A DNA stretch of 64,000 nt, from positions 249,155 to 313,154 of the forward strand of contig NMRA01000511.1 of the NCBI GenBank assembly GCA_002633005.1. The letters are read 5' to 3'. The DNA is from Phoronis australis. Lineage: Eukaryota; Phoronida; Phoronidae. Below are positions 11,082 to 22,727 of the stretch, piece after piece; the first letter of the stretch is position 1, and the number at the start of each line of letters is the position of its first letter. Under the pieces are notes generated by a model that worked only from the letters and a program-made list of their open reading frames with translations, made no database searches and was not told the DNA's origin. A program made the position numbers and the translations under genes.

Positions 11082-11618
11082 GTAAGTAAATAATCCAGGT
11101 CTATGGTTTACATAGAATGTCTATTCAGTTTGTGTTACGTATCGAATATAATTATTGAATTTGAAATTGTGCAATGCCAGGGGAAATAACGTTGGATGTG
11201 CGTTCACTCATTTTGGGTTATGGGGAATTCCTAATGCGCAAAATTGCTTACAATTTTACGGGCCACAGGTTGTAAGTAATGGGTGTCGTCTACATGCCAT
11301 AGGCCTTTTGAAATTGATGTGATCGGAGAAACATGTTTACCTTTAGTGATTAGTTCGAGAAAAGTTTGCATTAAATTCAATAATTTCAAAACTCTATTTC
11401 CTCTGGCTTTGCTGTTTGAATACTCAAAATCAAACCAGTTTCTGCAACAAAGCTGGTCTAAGAAGTTGCGTTGGATTGACTTTATTACTGTTGGTGTGAA
11501 GTATACATACATGCAGTATGAGTGGCTTATGCGTAGTCTATTTCTGGATTTCGTAAGTAAAATTATCTTTAAGATCCAAAGTTATTTTTGTTGATAATAC
11601 TGAATATACAATTTTCAG

Positions 11619-11790
11619 AGAACAGTATAGGTGGTCTTGCAGTAGATGAAAATGCACGTCTTGTGTTTTTCACTGATGTGACTGAAAAGAAACTTGGCGT
11701 GACCAGTATTCGAGGCGGAGCATCATATTACAGTTTTATTGCCCAGAACCTGAGCCAGCCGACAGGAATCGCTGTTGATCCTCAGAACAG
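11619..11790 (+). CDS. Receptor exon 3: propeller 1, blade 3
   Basis: Residues 108-165. It has the typical blade opening 'GGLAVDENARLVFFTD' (consensus ..GLAVDW...LYWTD), then 'LGVTSIRGG', and closes on 'QPTGIAVDPQNR', the start of the next blade. Splitting a blade at the 'DP..R|LLYW' point is a conserved intron position in this gene. Acceptor 'caattttcag'; donor AG|GTATGC. Phase 1 to 2. Confidence 0.9.
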
Positions 11791-12982
11791 GTATGCACTT
11801 TACTTTGCGGTTACATAACCATAAATCTCCACGGGAAACTTATTTGTAGCTTTCCCATTATTGAAGCAGTGGTCTATCGAAATTCCACCGCAACTCTCCT
11901 CTCCTTGCAGACTTTCGCTCTTAACTTCGAAGTTACCTCTAAACAGCAGATGGCGTTGTTTATTTGCACTCTCGATTGAACACGTGGGTTGCATGTTGCG
12001 ACATTTATCGACTGCTGTTGTGGAGTAGATTTTTAATCTTATATCCAGTCACGAGAGAGTTGCGTAACTTTTCATGACTCTATTTACTTTAAGAGGAGAT
12101 GGTGGCTGCTGATGTCCGAGAGTAAAAAATTACCAATCACCGAAACTGTTGGAAACAGGGGAGTGTCGGTGTTGATGAGAAAGCGCCTTCGGTGTTTTGA
12201 GGGTTCTTGGATCTCTCACTGCTTGAACAACAAGGTTGTTTTGCATACCTGACAGAGAAATACGTAGTCTGTCTGAGTGTGATCAGTCAGCCTTTTAAAT
12301 TCTGCAAACACAACTGCTAAGTTAAAAACTGTCGCACTGATTACGTGCAGGAGTGACCGAAATAGTATATTTATCTTTTTATTTGTACTTCTTTTCTTCC
12401 ATCTCATTCTATTTGTGTGTGCAAAACAAAACTGCATGTCCCATAAGAAGTCACAGATTCCATGTGTTGTAAAGTGCAGGAGTATTTTTTTGCTCTAGGA
12501 TAAACTTCTGTTAAGACCGGGAGTGGCTGTGTAGCATCCAGGCAGAGGTTATCGATGAAGGCGGTTAAATTTTCAATAAATCAGTCGATTGTGAGATGGC
12601 CAGTTATTCACAAAAGAGAGCTGGACGCTCCTGTGTAGATGCTTGCCACATGGCTGTCGACCTAAGATTTGGGTTTGGTCTTTCGTGGGTGACAGCATTT
12701 TTAAAACGTTGTGGTACTGGTAACTCGTAACTGTGATTTGTTTTATGACTTTAACTCAAGTATCTGGACATAACCTATGAGCAAAGATTGGAAAGAAAAT
12801 TTAGCTTGTCCTCAGTTGAAGTGAAATAATGCATTTAGTACTGGCTGGCAAAGTATTGCAAATGCCGCACGGGAGATGTTACACCAATTTCATGTTACTT
12901 GGCTGTCAAAAAGCTTATAAAGATTGGCCAGAAGCAGTTCCAAACCAGTAAAATCGGTGGTTCATTAATTGCAATCTATCAG
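11791..12982 (+). other. Intron 3
   Basis: Unique-looking AT-rich intron sequence of 1.2 kb. I see no gene, RNA or clear mobile element in it. Intron 2 (11082-11618) is likewise featureless; an open frame at 11283-11594 runs through that intron and into exon 3 in another frame and is not coding. Confidence 0.6.
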
Positions 12983-13107
12983 GTTGTTGTACTGGAGTGA
13001 CCCCCTGAAGCAGACGATCGAGGTGTCAAATTATGATGGAACTAACATCAGAGTTGTGCTGCAGGGACAGTTGAATGGAACTAGAGCCATGACATACGAT
13101 CAGATAG
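12983..13107 (+). CDS. Receptor exon 4: propeller 1, blade 4
   Basis: Residues 165-207. It begins 'RLLYWSDPLKQTIEVSNYDG', an almost canonical YWTD repeat (LYWTD...IEV.N.DG), and ends in 'GTRAMTYDQI', equivalent to 'P.AIALDP'. Acceptor 'caatctatcag'; donor ATAG|GTAAGT. Phase 2 to 1. Confidence 0.92.
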
Positions 13108-14326
13108 GTAAGTCACCGTGGACAGTAGCCATGACAACGGTACCTGTAATTTGTCTCCGGAGGGGTTCTGCAGGTGTCTGATCTTTGTGTTGGTCATGTA
13201 GTGAATACCTCGTGCTATAAATAATTTAAACTTATTCACCACTGGTGCATATCGGCGTTTGCATTCAGTTTTACTCATTCATTATCGTTCATTCTTTTCA
13301 CCAACAGAAGAACTTCGAAATAATTTGAAACGATATAAATATGTCCTCAAGAAGAGCAATATTGTTGTGGTTGACTTAGATTTACAAAGCTTAGAACATA
13401 ACCGTGCATGCCTGTGCTGTGAACCTACATCAATATCCAGAGTCAGGCATTACCAACACTAAAATCTTACGTCATAAACTTCAGTTATTTTTTAGCACAT
13501 GTCAACCATGGTGTTGATGAGTATACCCCAGTTTCCTCGTTCTATAATATTTATCCGCTTGTTAGTATATTTCCCCAAATATACAATATGCGACTTTGAT
13601 GACTGTTTCAGAAACTGTTATAGTACAATGTGAAAATACAAAGCTGTCATTACAAAAATGATCAATATATACATTTACATGTAAATGAATTTTTTGTTAG
13701 ATAACTTTTGAACTCACCCATTTGACTAACCCGTAGGCTTTTAAATTTGCACAGCAATAGATCAAAGCTTGTTCATACGGATCAGGTCGCAAACTTTTGT
13801 CCGACAGGTCAGAGACGAGTGGGCACACGACCAGTCAGAAAAAATGGCTGTCAGACTCTAATTTCTAGCAGGTGGACTGTTAACTGCACAACCATCTGCA
13901 GCTGAGACCTTGTGTTCAGCTCAGGCTCTTGAATATTACCTTTAGAAACATTCTTGTCATGTTAAGTCTGTCTTTGTGATGACCTTTAATTTGACTGAAA
14001 TATTAAAATTTGCTGTTCAAAAAGTGGTTTTTAAATAGGTATCTCTGTGGCGATGTTTTCTCATTCGGCTGTCCAACCCAAGTTGACAAGTGAACGATCG
14101 ATTGTTGACTTGTTGCCGCCTGGCCACAGGAAATTACCCGACCAGTGCTGTAGGAGGTCAATTTGCTATTCTGGGTGGCCTCGGGGAAACACCAAAGTAT
14201 TGGACCTTACTCAACTTACCACTGTTCATAGATGTCTGTTGAAAATATTCTACAACTTAGGTAATAATGTTGTGTAGCGCTGTGTTCCGATCAATATCAA
14301 AAGTGATACACTGTCGCACTTTTCAG
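13108..14326 (+). other. Intron 4
   Basis: A 1.2-kb intron. Short open frames at 13259-13462 and 14047-14277 have no domain or splice support. I see no recognisable feature here. Confidence 0.55.
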
Positions 14327-14498
14327 GACACACTCTGTACTGGTGTGATTCTGTAACGCACCGCATCGAGTCGTACAATGTGGCACTTTCCAAAAGAAGC
14401 GTTGTTGCAGACTTCAAGTCACTGAACAAGACAATTAATATGTGTCAACAGATTGCTGTTGATAATGAGTCGATATATTACATCAGCAAGGAGAACAA
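14327..14498 (+). CDS. Receptor exon 5: propeller 1, blade 5
   Basis: Residues 207-264. The blade motif is 'HTLYWCDSVTHRIESYNV', with Cys in place of Thr in YWTD. It continues to 'CQQIAVDNESIYYISKENK', the start of blade 6. The extra Cys residues are unusual for a propeller blade and could pair with each other. Acceptor 'gcacttttcag'; donor AA|GTAAGT. Phase 1 to 2. Confidence 0.9.
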
Positions 14499-14699
14499 GT
14501 AAGTCTATCTTTTCAAGGCCCGGGAGTACAGTACCTTTCACGGATATTCAATTGAGCGGACAGCTGTTTGACATCTGGATGGCAGCGAGGGGGTGGGGGG
14601 CGATGGTCCTTGCTGACCGGCAATTGACCACATGACATTTGATAAACATAAAATTTGATTGTTCATGCCGAGGAAATGGCCAGTTTTCATGTTGAGTCA

Positions 14700-14735
14700 T
14701 GCGCAAAATGTGTGTGTGTGTGTGCGTGTGCGTGT
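14700..14735 (+). repeat. GT-rich microsatellite
   Basis: A short (GT)n/(GTGC) tract within intron 5. The His/Thr-rich frames opened on the minus strand across it are artefacts of the repeat. Confidence 0.8.
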
Positions 14736-15199
14736 TTACATGCGCTTGTGTCTGGTTGTTTAAGTGGAGGAGTAAATGCAAGCAGGTTAGCATGCAACAA
14801 TAACAATTCAACTGTGAAACTTCTGCATTTCGTTCGATTGCATTGGGGTGGTCACGAAATGTGTCTCATTTTTATGATATAATAAGTAAAACACTGTTTT
14901 TTCTTCTAACTTTGCCATTCTAATGAAGGCAAAATGTGCTCCAGCTGCAAGCCCTTGGTCCTCCCTCACTTCCTCCCTTCGCGTTAACGTCCCTCCCTCC
15001 CTCATTCCATAGAGCCATGTTTTGTACTCACATGAATTTTGCGATCATTGTAAATGGTCTTTCTTTTGTTTACGATGATTAGAAGGGAAAGACCCTTTAA
15101 AAGTTGTCCATGGACACCATTTGTCCATGCTTTCATATTTTGAGTAAAAGGCTTTCCACTTTGTAACTGGTCCTCACCGATGTGTGTGACTCTTTTCAG

Positions 15200-15315
15200 C
15201 CACATAATGTACGTGAACAAAATGAATGCGTCTGTCATGGGTCAGCTTGATGATGTGACAACCTTCGGCAAACTTGAAGGCCTGACATTGTGCAAGGATG
15301 ACATGTTATATAAAG
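15200..15315 (+). CDS. Receptor exon 6: propeller 1, blade 6
   Basis: Residues 264-303. 'HIMYVNKMNASVMGQLDDV' is a degenerate sixth blade without the Trp of YWTD. The end, 'LEGLTLCKDDMLYK', leads straight into the EGF exon. Acceptor 'gactcttttcag'; donor AAAG|GTAATT. Phase 2 to 1. Confidence 0.85.
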
Positions 15316-16173
15316 GTAATTTATCTCATGTATAGCTGAACTGTTCTGGTTCGTGAGGTATCCACTTAACCTTCGCTAGATGGTGAACCAAAGACTCTGA
15401 ATCATTAAGACGTGTGTAACGAGTGAATAATCCCAAGGATTAATGTTGAGGTGCTATTCGGGATGTTAATTTGTATTCAATGTGAAATGAAGGCTTTCGA
15501 TATTAATTAATAGACAAATGCATCAAAGGACTGTGTTTACCTGGTTTCCTGTACCTTGAAAATAAAGTAGGGATTAACCAAAATGAAATTAGGAAGTCTA
15601 TCGAGTTATACGCAATTTTCATCTTTTAAGGGTGTGACGTAGTTCAAACACTTTGGTGACACGCCAGTCTATCTCTGTAAAACATGCTTTACACCTGGCA
15701 ACACTGATGCCAGACTGCTAGATGTTCCCTTGGCTTTGCATTACCTATATCACGATTTTTTCTTGAAAATTTCTGACAAACTCATTTTGATGTAGAATAG
15801 TACAAATGCCTGGTTACCTCTCGATGACATCACGAGATTGGATCAGCATAAAATAACACAACTATCTGAACAGCTAAAATAAATTTTGATAACGTTGCTA
15901 TAGTGACAACATCTTTCCTCGTTCTATTAGGTGCGTCTTCCAAGTAAGACGATTTACGTGCTGTTGTCAGGTTTACCATGAAAATGGAACGGATCCTATT
16001 TGAAAAGTGAACCCAGTCAGCAGTTAGTAGTTATTAGGTCGACCAATTTAATGCAACTTTATTTGTTAGCCTATTTTTCTTCTATAATTTATCCTGGTTT
16101 TATATTTGTTAATAATATGGATAACAGCAGTGAGTGAAGATATCGCGTGCTCACTGTGACTCTTCGTCTGCAG
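15316..16173 (+). other. Intron 6
   Basis: An 858-base intron with no recognisable gene or repeat. Confidence 0.55.
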
Positions 16174-16302
16174 GTCCCACGCAGTGTGACAAGAACAATG
16201 GGGATTGTCAGTTTATTTGTTTGCCAGTTGGACAGAAGGACGTGAAATGTCAGTGCTTAGAGGGACACAGACTATTGCAGGATGCTAAGAACTGTACAAA
16301 AG
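16174..16302 (+). CDS. Receptor exon 7: EGF-like domain 1
   Basis: Residues 303-346. Six cysteines are spaced as in the EGF domain that follows LDLR/LRP propellers: 'CDKNNGDCQFIC' then 'KCQCLEGHRLL' and a final Cys in 'NCTK'. The pattern N.G.C...C matches the LRP type 'C..NNGGCS.LC'. It is not a calcium-binding EGF: there is no D.D.C start. Acceptor 'tcgtctgcag'; donor AAAG|GTAAGG. Symmetric phase 1-1. Confidence 0.93.
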
Positions 16303-16713
16303 GTAAGGGGTATGTTTGTCAATGACTAACAAGGGTACAATATGATGGAGGACACGATAGCTAGTGAGTAACAAGGATGCAATATGTAGGGAGGTATGTA
16401 TAGCATTGCCTAACAAGTTTGCATTTGGCGTGAGTGTATGTACGGTAGTAAATAACAAGGGATAATAGATTGGGATATGTGTGTTAATGATTGATTGTGC
16501 TAATGATTAACAGGGGGTTGATTGTTTAATGGCTAACAAATTGCAAAATGTAGGGGGTGTTTTTCGTACCGACTAACACACCATCAGTAGGTAGGGTTAT
16601 GTGTGGTAATAAGCAATTAGGGTAAAATAGGTAGGACGATAATGTCTATGGAGTGATTGAAAAATAAAGACAGTGAGTCAGGAGGGAAAGGGCTAAGGAA
16701 GGAGAGGAAAGAA

Positions 16714-16882
16714 GAGAGAGAGAGAGAGCGAGCGAGCGAGAGAGAGAGAGAGAGAGGGAGAGAGAGAGGGGGGGGACAGAGAGAAAGATGGAGGGAGAGG
16801 GAGTGGAGAGGAGGGAGAGAGAGGGGAGAGGTGGGAGAGAGAGACAGGGAGAGAGAGAGAGGGAGATGGAGAGAGGGAGCTC
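16714..16882 (+). repeat. GA-rich microsatellite
   Basis: A long interrupted (GA)n tract. It opens reading frames of 79-108 codons on both strands, rich in Arg/Glu or Ser/Leu, which are not genes. Confidence 0.95.
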
Positions 16883-17028
16883 TACAACGAATGTAGAACA
16901 AGACATGGTGCCAGAGTAATTGAATTGAACTTTTAAGCGTCACAAACTCCTCAGGTCGCTGACTTTATTCGACTTACTACTTGTAACCCGTATAAACGTT
17001 TTTTTCGAAACCTCAGTCGATAATCAAA

Positions 17029-18990
17029 ATGGCGCCACCAAAAAGTGTTGCATCACTGTCAATGGACTGGCGCTTACCTGATGCCCAGCAGGCTTTCAAC
17101 ATTTTTCAAAATTTCTGCTCTATTTCTTGTGTCCCCTAAATTCAAACTCAGGGACCAATAGAGTGTGATAACTTATTTTCTGGGCTGGAAAAGAGGCCAG
17201 AGAAATCATTTCTTGCTGGAGCACGAGTGAGATTGATAGCAAAAAGTTAGAAGCCTTCTGGTCAAATTCTGAGCCGTACATGTATGTAGCACCCAGAAAG
17301 AATTTCAGAATCACAAGATACTAACTACGATTGCTCCAAAAAGGCAACGGAATTATCGACTCATTTGTTAATTCGCCTGGCTATCAGTGACCGTAACTAT
17401 GATAGTACGCTTTAACAGTCTAAGTCAATAGCATTCGTAAACAGACTTTTTGAACAGAGTAACCCGACTCTTGATCGCACCCTCGACTTTAAGCGTGCCG
17501 TTAAAGCTGCGAAAGCACACACAAATGATATTCGTAGTACCACTGCCAAAGTTTATGTTGTGTCAACAAAACACATGTCACAGTGCACTTTCTGTAGTCT
17601 GACCCATGTCCTGGACAGGACTAAGTGCCCAGCATTTGACTCTATCTGCGCCAGTTGTGGAAAGCAAAATCACTGGTAAGCCAGTTATCGTTCAGGTAAG
17701 CCGAAACCATCATCATCTAAAAGCATATTGCAATCCCGTCAGGAGCCAGCAAAACTTCAAACGCTAACACGCGCACCATATCGAAGTTGATAGAAAGAGC
17801 CCTCAAGAGGCTGATTTGGAGTCAGAGAACAATAGTCGGTCTGCCCAGTCATTGTATTTTGACATACTGTACCTCGAATGTGAAGGAACCTCGGAAAAGC
17901 AAAGCTAAATTGCTGCGTGTAAAATGGACTGTGGTGCAGAGGGGAACATTTTGCCTGTAAATGTGTATGCGAAATTCAAGTCGCAGCTGAGGCTGTGCCT
18001 GACTACCACCACTATCAAAGCCTATGGGGGAACCACCATTCCTCATCCGAGCACATGTACTTAATTATTCGAAATTGACCCGTCACATTATATGATACTT
18101 GCTCTCCCTTCCAATAAGAAACTGGTTCTACTCTAGATGCATGTCTACAACATTGAACTGTAAATTGGTCTTAAAGGACTTTCCCGCTTGCTTTGACGGA
18201 GTAGGCTGCATGCAAGGTGAACACAAGCTCATTATCGGTTCAACTGTATCTTATATTGTGCATCCACCACGCGGAGTCACGGAAGACTCAAAGATAAGCT
18301 CAAAACCAAGCTTCCTTCTTAGTGGTTCCAAGGAATTATAGCCGGGTCGGACAAATCCTTCGACTGGGTTAACTCTCGTCTGCGCGTTAAAAAGTCTAAT
18401 GGTCAGGTTAGAAGATGTTTCGACCCAAAGGACCTGAACGTTGCGATAAAGCGACCACATTCCTAAACACTGACTGTGGATGATACCTTACCGAAACTGA
18501 GTGGAACAAAATGATTCTCGGTCATCCACACCTGAAGTGGTTACTAAAACATGATACTGCACCCTGAGAGTTCACATTATACCGATTTTAACTGGCCATC
18601 CGGTCGTCACATGCTCAAGCGTTTGCCGTTTGATCTTAAATGGAAGTATGATCTCCCTCCAGCGCAAAATATACGAGAGTTTCTGAGATCTCATAGGTGC
18701 AACGATGTAATTGTATTTGGCGTTCGCGTCAGTGACAGTAGTGACGATGCCGGGTCAGTGAAACAGGTATGAAATTCAATTCACATAAACGTTGCATTCC
18801 ATGCACCGGGACACCCATCTTTGGCCGTATTATTGGCAGAGAAAGACTCCGACCAGAAACACAGGTGTGATGAACAGCATAAATCTATCAAAATCTCTGA
18901 CTGACCTTCAAACCTTCCTTGCCAAGACAGAGCAAGTTGAGTGCAACAGGTTGCCCTTCCACGGAACTGCCGACTAATCAAAGACAGTAC
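17029..18990 (+). pseudogene. Decayed Ty3/gypsy-type retrotransposon (gag, zinc knuckle, protease, RT)
   Basis: Plus-strand remnants occur in the usual gypsy order, broken by many stops and frameshifts. A gag-like start follows the ATG at 17029 ('SMDWRLPDAQQAF'). Near 17450-17530 comes the late gag segment 'LDRTLDFKRAVKAA'. A zinc knuckle follows at 17580-17680 (C..C...H...C ... C..CGK.NH). The protease active site reads 'MDCGAEGNILP' near 17930, with Cys for the Thr of DTGA. RT motifs follow: 'FDPKDLN.AIKRPHS' near 18420-18460 and 'FNWPSGRHMLKRLPFDL' near 18590-18640. I could not define LTRs. It lies in sense orientation in intron 7 and is certainly inactive. Confidence 0.85.
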
Positions 18991-19544
18991 TGGAACTGAT
19001 TCCTCTACAACATCTGATTCGAACCCTGTACTTTGACGCTCTCAGAGTACGATTTCGAAACCTGATCGATTAATGGACTTGTGACTAAGTGTGGATTATT
19101 CTACTACAGTGTAGGCACCAATTATACCAGTCGTAATGTATCCTTTTGTGTTAACGTTCTGTAGAACATGTATAACCTTCTAATCTGTATAAAGAGAGGA
19201 ATGTTGCAGATTGTACTTAAGTAACATTTTATTCTATATGCACACACGTATAGGGCTCCATCTTTCGTAAAAATTAGTACTTGACGTTCAGACTATGTCG
19301 GGCGTCATTTCTCAAGTTCTACAAATGAATGTGGAATATAAAGGGGCAACGTGCGGGGAGGGAGGTCGTGAATGGATAAAGGAATTAAGGGAAGCATGAG
19401 GGAGCAAAGGGATGGAGGGATGGTATGAAGGGGCAACGGAGGGAAGAATGGAATGAGGGTGCAGAGAAGAATGGAGCAGAATGAGATAGGACTGGGGAAA
19501 TAGAAACTTGCGAAAAGTAGGAGGAACTGTAATTTTCATGCTCG

Positions 19545-19740
19545 CACCCAGCCTTCAATATGGGGAGCTCGAATTTTTGAGGTTGTTGACCTTTTGGTAA
19601 CAAAAAAGCGGGTGGACTAAAATAGAAAACGGGGGCACCACTGTGAATTGCGCGATTGTGCTTATTTAGAGGACTTTTGTCCGATTTTCTCGGACTTTTG
19701 TTTCTCAGAGGCGGAACATTTTGCCCACTTTGCCAAATGG
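19545..19740 (-). repeat. Dispersed repeat B, inverted copy
   Basis: The reverse complement of this stretch matches 61690-61925 with many small differences: shared blocks include 'gagctcgaatt', 'gcgcacccagcc' or its variant, and the 'gacttt.gtc' block. The frames it opens are not coding. The family's type is unknown. Confidence 0.6.
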
Positions 19741-19869
19741 AGGGGCTCCTTTGAGCCTCCGAGCACCCTCCCCCTGTGTGCGCGCATGATTTTGGAGGTT
19801 GACTTAGCAGATAGTGGGGGATGTAGATGGACGGCCTATCAGTATTTTTTACCATCATTAAGGGTCATT

Positions 19870-20255
19870 ATCACTGTCGCACCTAGGACCCTGTCACTCC
19901 AAGGGCACTGTCACACCAAGGGGCTAGTCACACCATGGAACATGCCACTAGAAGGTTTTTGTCACACCGGGGGCACTGTCGCAGCAAGGAATTTGTCACA
20001 CCTAGGGGTCTGTCAAACCAAAGGCACTGTCACAACATTGTGCCTATTTCGCAAAAGGCCATGTCACTCCAAAGGCCCTGTGACACCAGGGGCTCTGTCA
20101 CACCAAAGGGTCTGTCAAACTAAGGAGTTTCTCATACCAAAGTGCTTTTACGCAAAGAACATAGCACACTAACGGATTGTCAAACCAGGGGCCCTGTAAC
20201 ACCAACGGCTTGTCGCACCACGGCTTGCCACACCAAAGGGCTTTGTCACTAGATA
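19870..20255 (+). repeat. Degenerate minisatellite, unit about 20 bp
   Basis: About 18 imperfect units of the type '(ct)gtcacaccaaaggg(c)' follow each other without interruption. The 174-codon open frame over it is produced by the repeat and is not a gene. Confidence 0.85.
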
Positions 20256-20469
20256 TTCAATATTATGAATAGAAACCTCGTTGAACGTTGTCCCATTTGG
20301 TAGACCAGTGTATGGCCAAAATTGCTCTTTTTCACTCATTCCCAACATGTTTCACCAAGTTGTATTGATGGGTTGAGCTTGCTGGTGCGGCAGGGACTTA
20401 TAAGTAAGTGTAAAGGAAATTATGGTGATAAGCATAATGCTGGTAATTTAATCATTTGTTTCATGATAG

Positions 20470-20733
20470 GTCGCTACAACCATGGTACCAGTCTACTGTA
20501 CAATATGTACACATCAAGCGCCACCCGTATCAGCGGTATCGAGCTTCACCCCGACAAGTGGTTTGACGCCCCGTACGTGCCAAAACCATTTTACATGTAC
20601 AAATTTGGAATGAATCTTTATGACATGGACCTCTACTATGCAAAGAAGAGCATAGTAGCGTTTGACCGTTCTGCGAAGCGTATTCTGTCCCTATCCATGG
20701 ATGGAACAGAGAAGGTCTACACCATTTATGAGG
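20470..20733 (+). CDS. Receptor exon 8: propeller 2, blades 1-2
   Basis: Residues 346-434. First-blade strand 'SLLYNMYTSSATRISGIEL', then a second blade with 'MDLYYAKKSIVAFDRSAKRI'. The aromatic-rich linker between them ('WFDAPYVPKPFYMYKFG') is longer than usual. The acceptor 'gtttcatgatag' is weak in pyrimidines and the donor GAGG|GTGGGA is a weak match. Frame, phase (1-1) and homology to exons 2 and 14 support both. Confidence 0.85.
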
Positions 20734-21441
20734 GTGGGATATTTTGTTCCTTTGACTGCAGCTGATAAATAACGCGACAGTCACCGTAGTTTCTGTTATA
20801 CAGCTTGATGGACGTACGTTTGCTCATACTCTGTGCTGTTTGCTATTTTCTCGTGTGAATATGTAAAGCAAATTGTCAAGGGAATTTTCAACAACGTAAT
20901 ATGTATTGGAAGTTTGATGCTCAACTGCACGCGGGAATTCGTACAGAGAGTATGAGCAAGTTTATAACAAAAAGTTCAATAAAAAGTACTGTGGTATTTT
21001 CAATCAAGTTTGGATTAAAGTAATGCTCTTACCAAAATATGTTTATCAATGACTATAAATTGTTTTGATAGAAGATTTTATGGATAAAGTCTTTATGTTA
21101 CTTACTTTGGATTGCCCTGTGGTACTTACCTACAGAGCCATTTTTGTCAAGTGCGAGTATGGTGTCACTGCATATACTGTTGTGCAGGTTGTTGTATAAA
21201 ACTATTGCATTACTTGTGGTCATTGTATCACTTGTTACTTTTGCATCACCTGTTGCTTTATTATCTTTTAAGTGTCACTTACATAGAGAATTCTGATGTG
21301 AATGGATTTTCGAAAGTGCATCACTATTCATTTGTGTCCAGCACAGTACATACTAGGTAGTGTAGCGTAAGTGGAGAGATGCTTGTCAAATCCATAACCA
21401 ATTCAGTCATGCTTGACGTGACTTCTCATTCTCTTCTATAG
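20734..21441 (+). other. Intron 8
   Basis: A 708-base AT-rich intron with no recognisable feature. The frame at 21112-21360 is rich in Cys, Leu and His and is unlikely to be coding. Confidence 0.5.
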
Positions 21442-21622
21442 GTACATCCAATGAAGTCCACGGTGTTGCTGTCGACTGGGTGCATGGAAATGTCTATTGG
21501 ACGGACACCGCTTACAACTGGATCATGATGGCGAAACTTGAGCCTGACACCAAGTTTTACCGAGCTGTAATAGACACTAACCTGGAGAAACCCTGGGGAA
21601 TTGCAGTGCATCCTTTGATGGG
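21442..21622 (+). CDS. Receptor exon 9: propeller 2, blade 3
   Basis: Residues 434-494. It has the most canonical repeat of the gene: 'VHGVAVDWVHGNVYWTD', with a perfect YWTD, followed by 'MMAKLEPDTK' and closing on 'KPWGIAVHPLMG'. Acceptor 'ctcttctatag'; donor GG|GTAGGT. Phase 1 to 2. A minus-strand frame of 182 codons across this exon is a shadow. Confidence 0.95.
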
Positions 21623-22574
21623 GTAGGTGCCGGTGGCTTTTGGGGTGGGGGCCGGCTGACAGGTTCTCTCCTTCCCAGCCACGACTAAAGTGGACTCTCA
21701 CTTGGTTTCTCAGGCTATCACAACGTTTTTTCCTTGGATCATGTGGTACTGTTATTCTCCCTACACGCACGGTCTGCCTGTGAGTTGACCTCCCTTGCGA
21801 CATCCAATATCTGGAACTAAACAACAAATGCATGCTTTTCGAATCACACGGCTGTAACCCCAATTGACAGAGTTCCTTGACATATAAAGACAACTCGCAG
21901 ACCTTATCATTTGTCGAGCATGTTCCTATTAATTTGACAGCTGTTTGACGAACGTCTCTACGGCTGCACCTCAAGTGGATATCTCATCTGTGACATAACG
22001 TTTCTTTGAAGTTCCTTGACAAATTTCCGTGAAAATTTGCAATACGTTTTCTACCGAGACGTTGGCGCTTTCCTGTTGTTTCTAAACTTTGGACTAGTTC
22101 GACATATTTTGCGCCATCTAGTGGCCACATTGACAATAATAATAAATACCTTTAGAAGACTACCATTTGTGGTGAAGCCATGGACACAGTTCAAAATTCT
22201 CTTTGATGTTGCTATTAACTCAGCTGTCACTATCTTTGGTAAAGGCAAAGGTCAGCACATGAAAAAGCAAATTTTTCACGTGATAACTTTTGTCGTTTAG
22301 TTGTTTTGATCGATCGGTAATTCAGGAATTATAATTATCCTTTAAGACAAACGATAATTATTTGGTGACAATTTTTTAGAGTTTGCCTTAAGTTGCTTTA
22401 TGGATGATTTTGCATACAATGACGTGTAATCTATTCAAAGGTTAATTTTTGCTCAGGAATATGGCAAGGGATGGAAAGTTACTGTTATGTTGTGGGTTCA
22501 GTATCCTGCGCTTTGTTCTGGTGCATGCTTGCTCCATGAATTGAACTGTGTGACATATCTCCACTTTTTGTCAG
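21623..22574 (+). other. Intron 9
   Basis: A 952-base intron with no recognisable feature. Confidence 0.5.
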
Positions 22575-22727
22575 GTATATTTTCTGGGCTGACAACATAA
22601 ACAGTGGTGATCTCTACAAATCCCGTAAAATCGAGCGCTCAGGCCTGGATGGAAGCGAGCGTGTTGCCATCGTGACATCATCGCTTTACAGTCCTCAGGC
22701 CTTGACCATCGATTACGAAGGCAACAG
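22575..22727 (+). CDS. Receptor exon 10: propeller 2, blade 4
   Basis: Residues 494-545. 'YIFWADNINSGDLYKSRKIE' with 'RSGLDGSERVAIV' gives the YWTD strand plus the typical G.DG loop. It ends in 'PQALTIDYEGNR', the usual 'P.GLTLDYE..R' link. Acceptor 'ctttttgtcag'; donor AG|GTAAGC. Phase 2-2. Confidence 0.92.

Larger units (their letters stand above)
16303..20469 (+). other. Intron 7 (4.2 kb)
   Basis: This intron holds a GA microsatellite, a decayed Ty3/gypsy retrotransposon, a copy of dispersed repeat B and a roughly 20-bp minisatellite, each listed separately. An irregular 'taacaagg' tract near 16320-16640 may be a degenerate minisatellite. Confidence 0.7.

Noticed and set aside
16617-16943. 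Long Ser/Leu-rich and Arg/Glu-rich open frames
   Set aside because: They come from the GA microsatellite, which has no stop codons in several frames.
19385-19858. A 157-codon minus-strand frame
   Set aside because: It is low-complexity Ser/Pro/His coding from 'gggagg'-rich sequence and repeat B; no domain.
19648-20172. A 174-codon plus-strand frame, the second longest in the window
   Set aside because: It crosses repeat B and the 20-bp minisatellite; the protein only mirrors the repeat units and there is no start or splice context.
21426-21974. The longest frame in the window (182 codons, minus strand)
   Set aside because: It is antisense to receptor exon 9, whose plus-strand frame has a perfect YWTD blade and correct splice sites.
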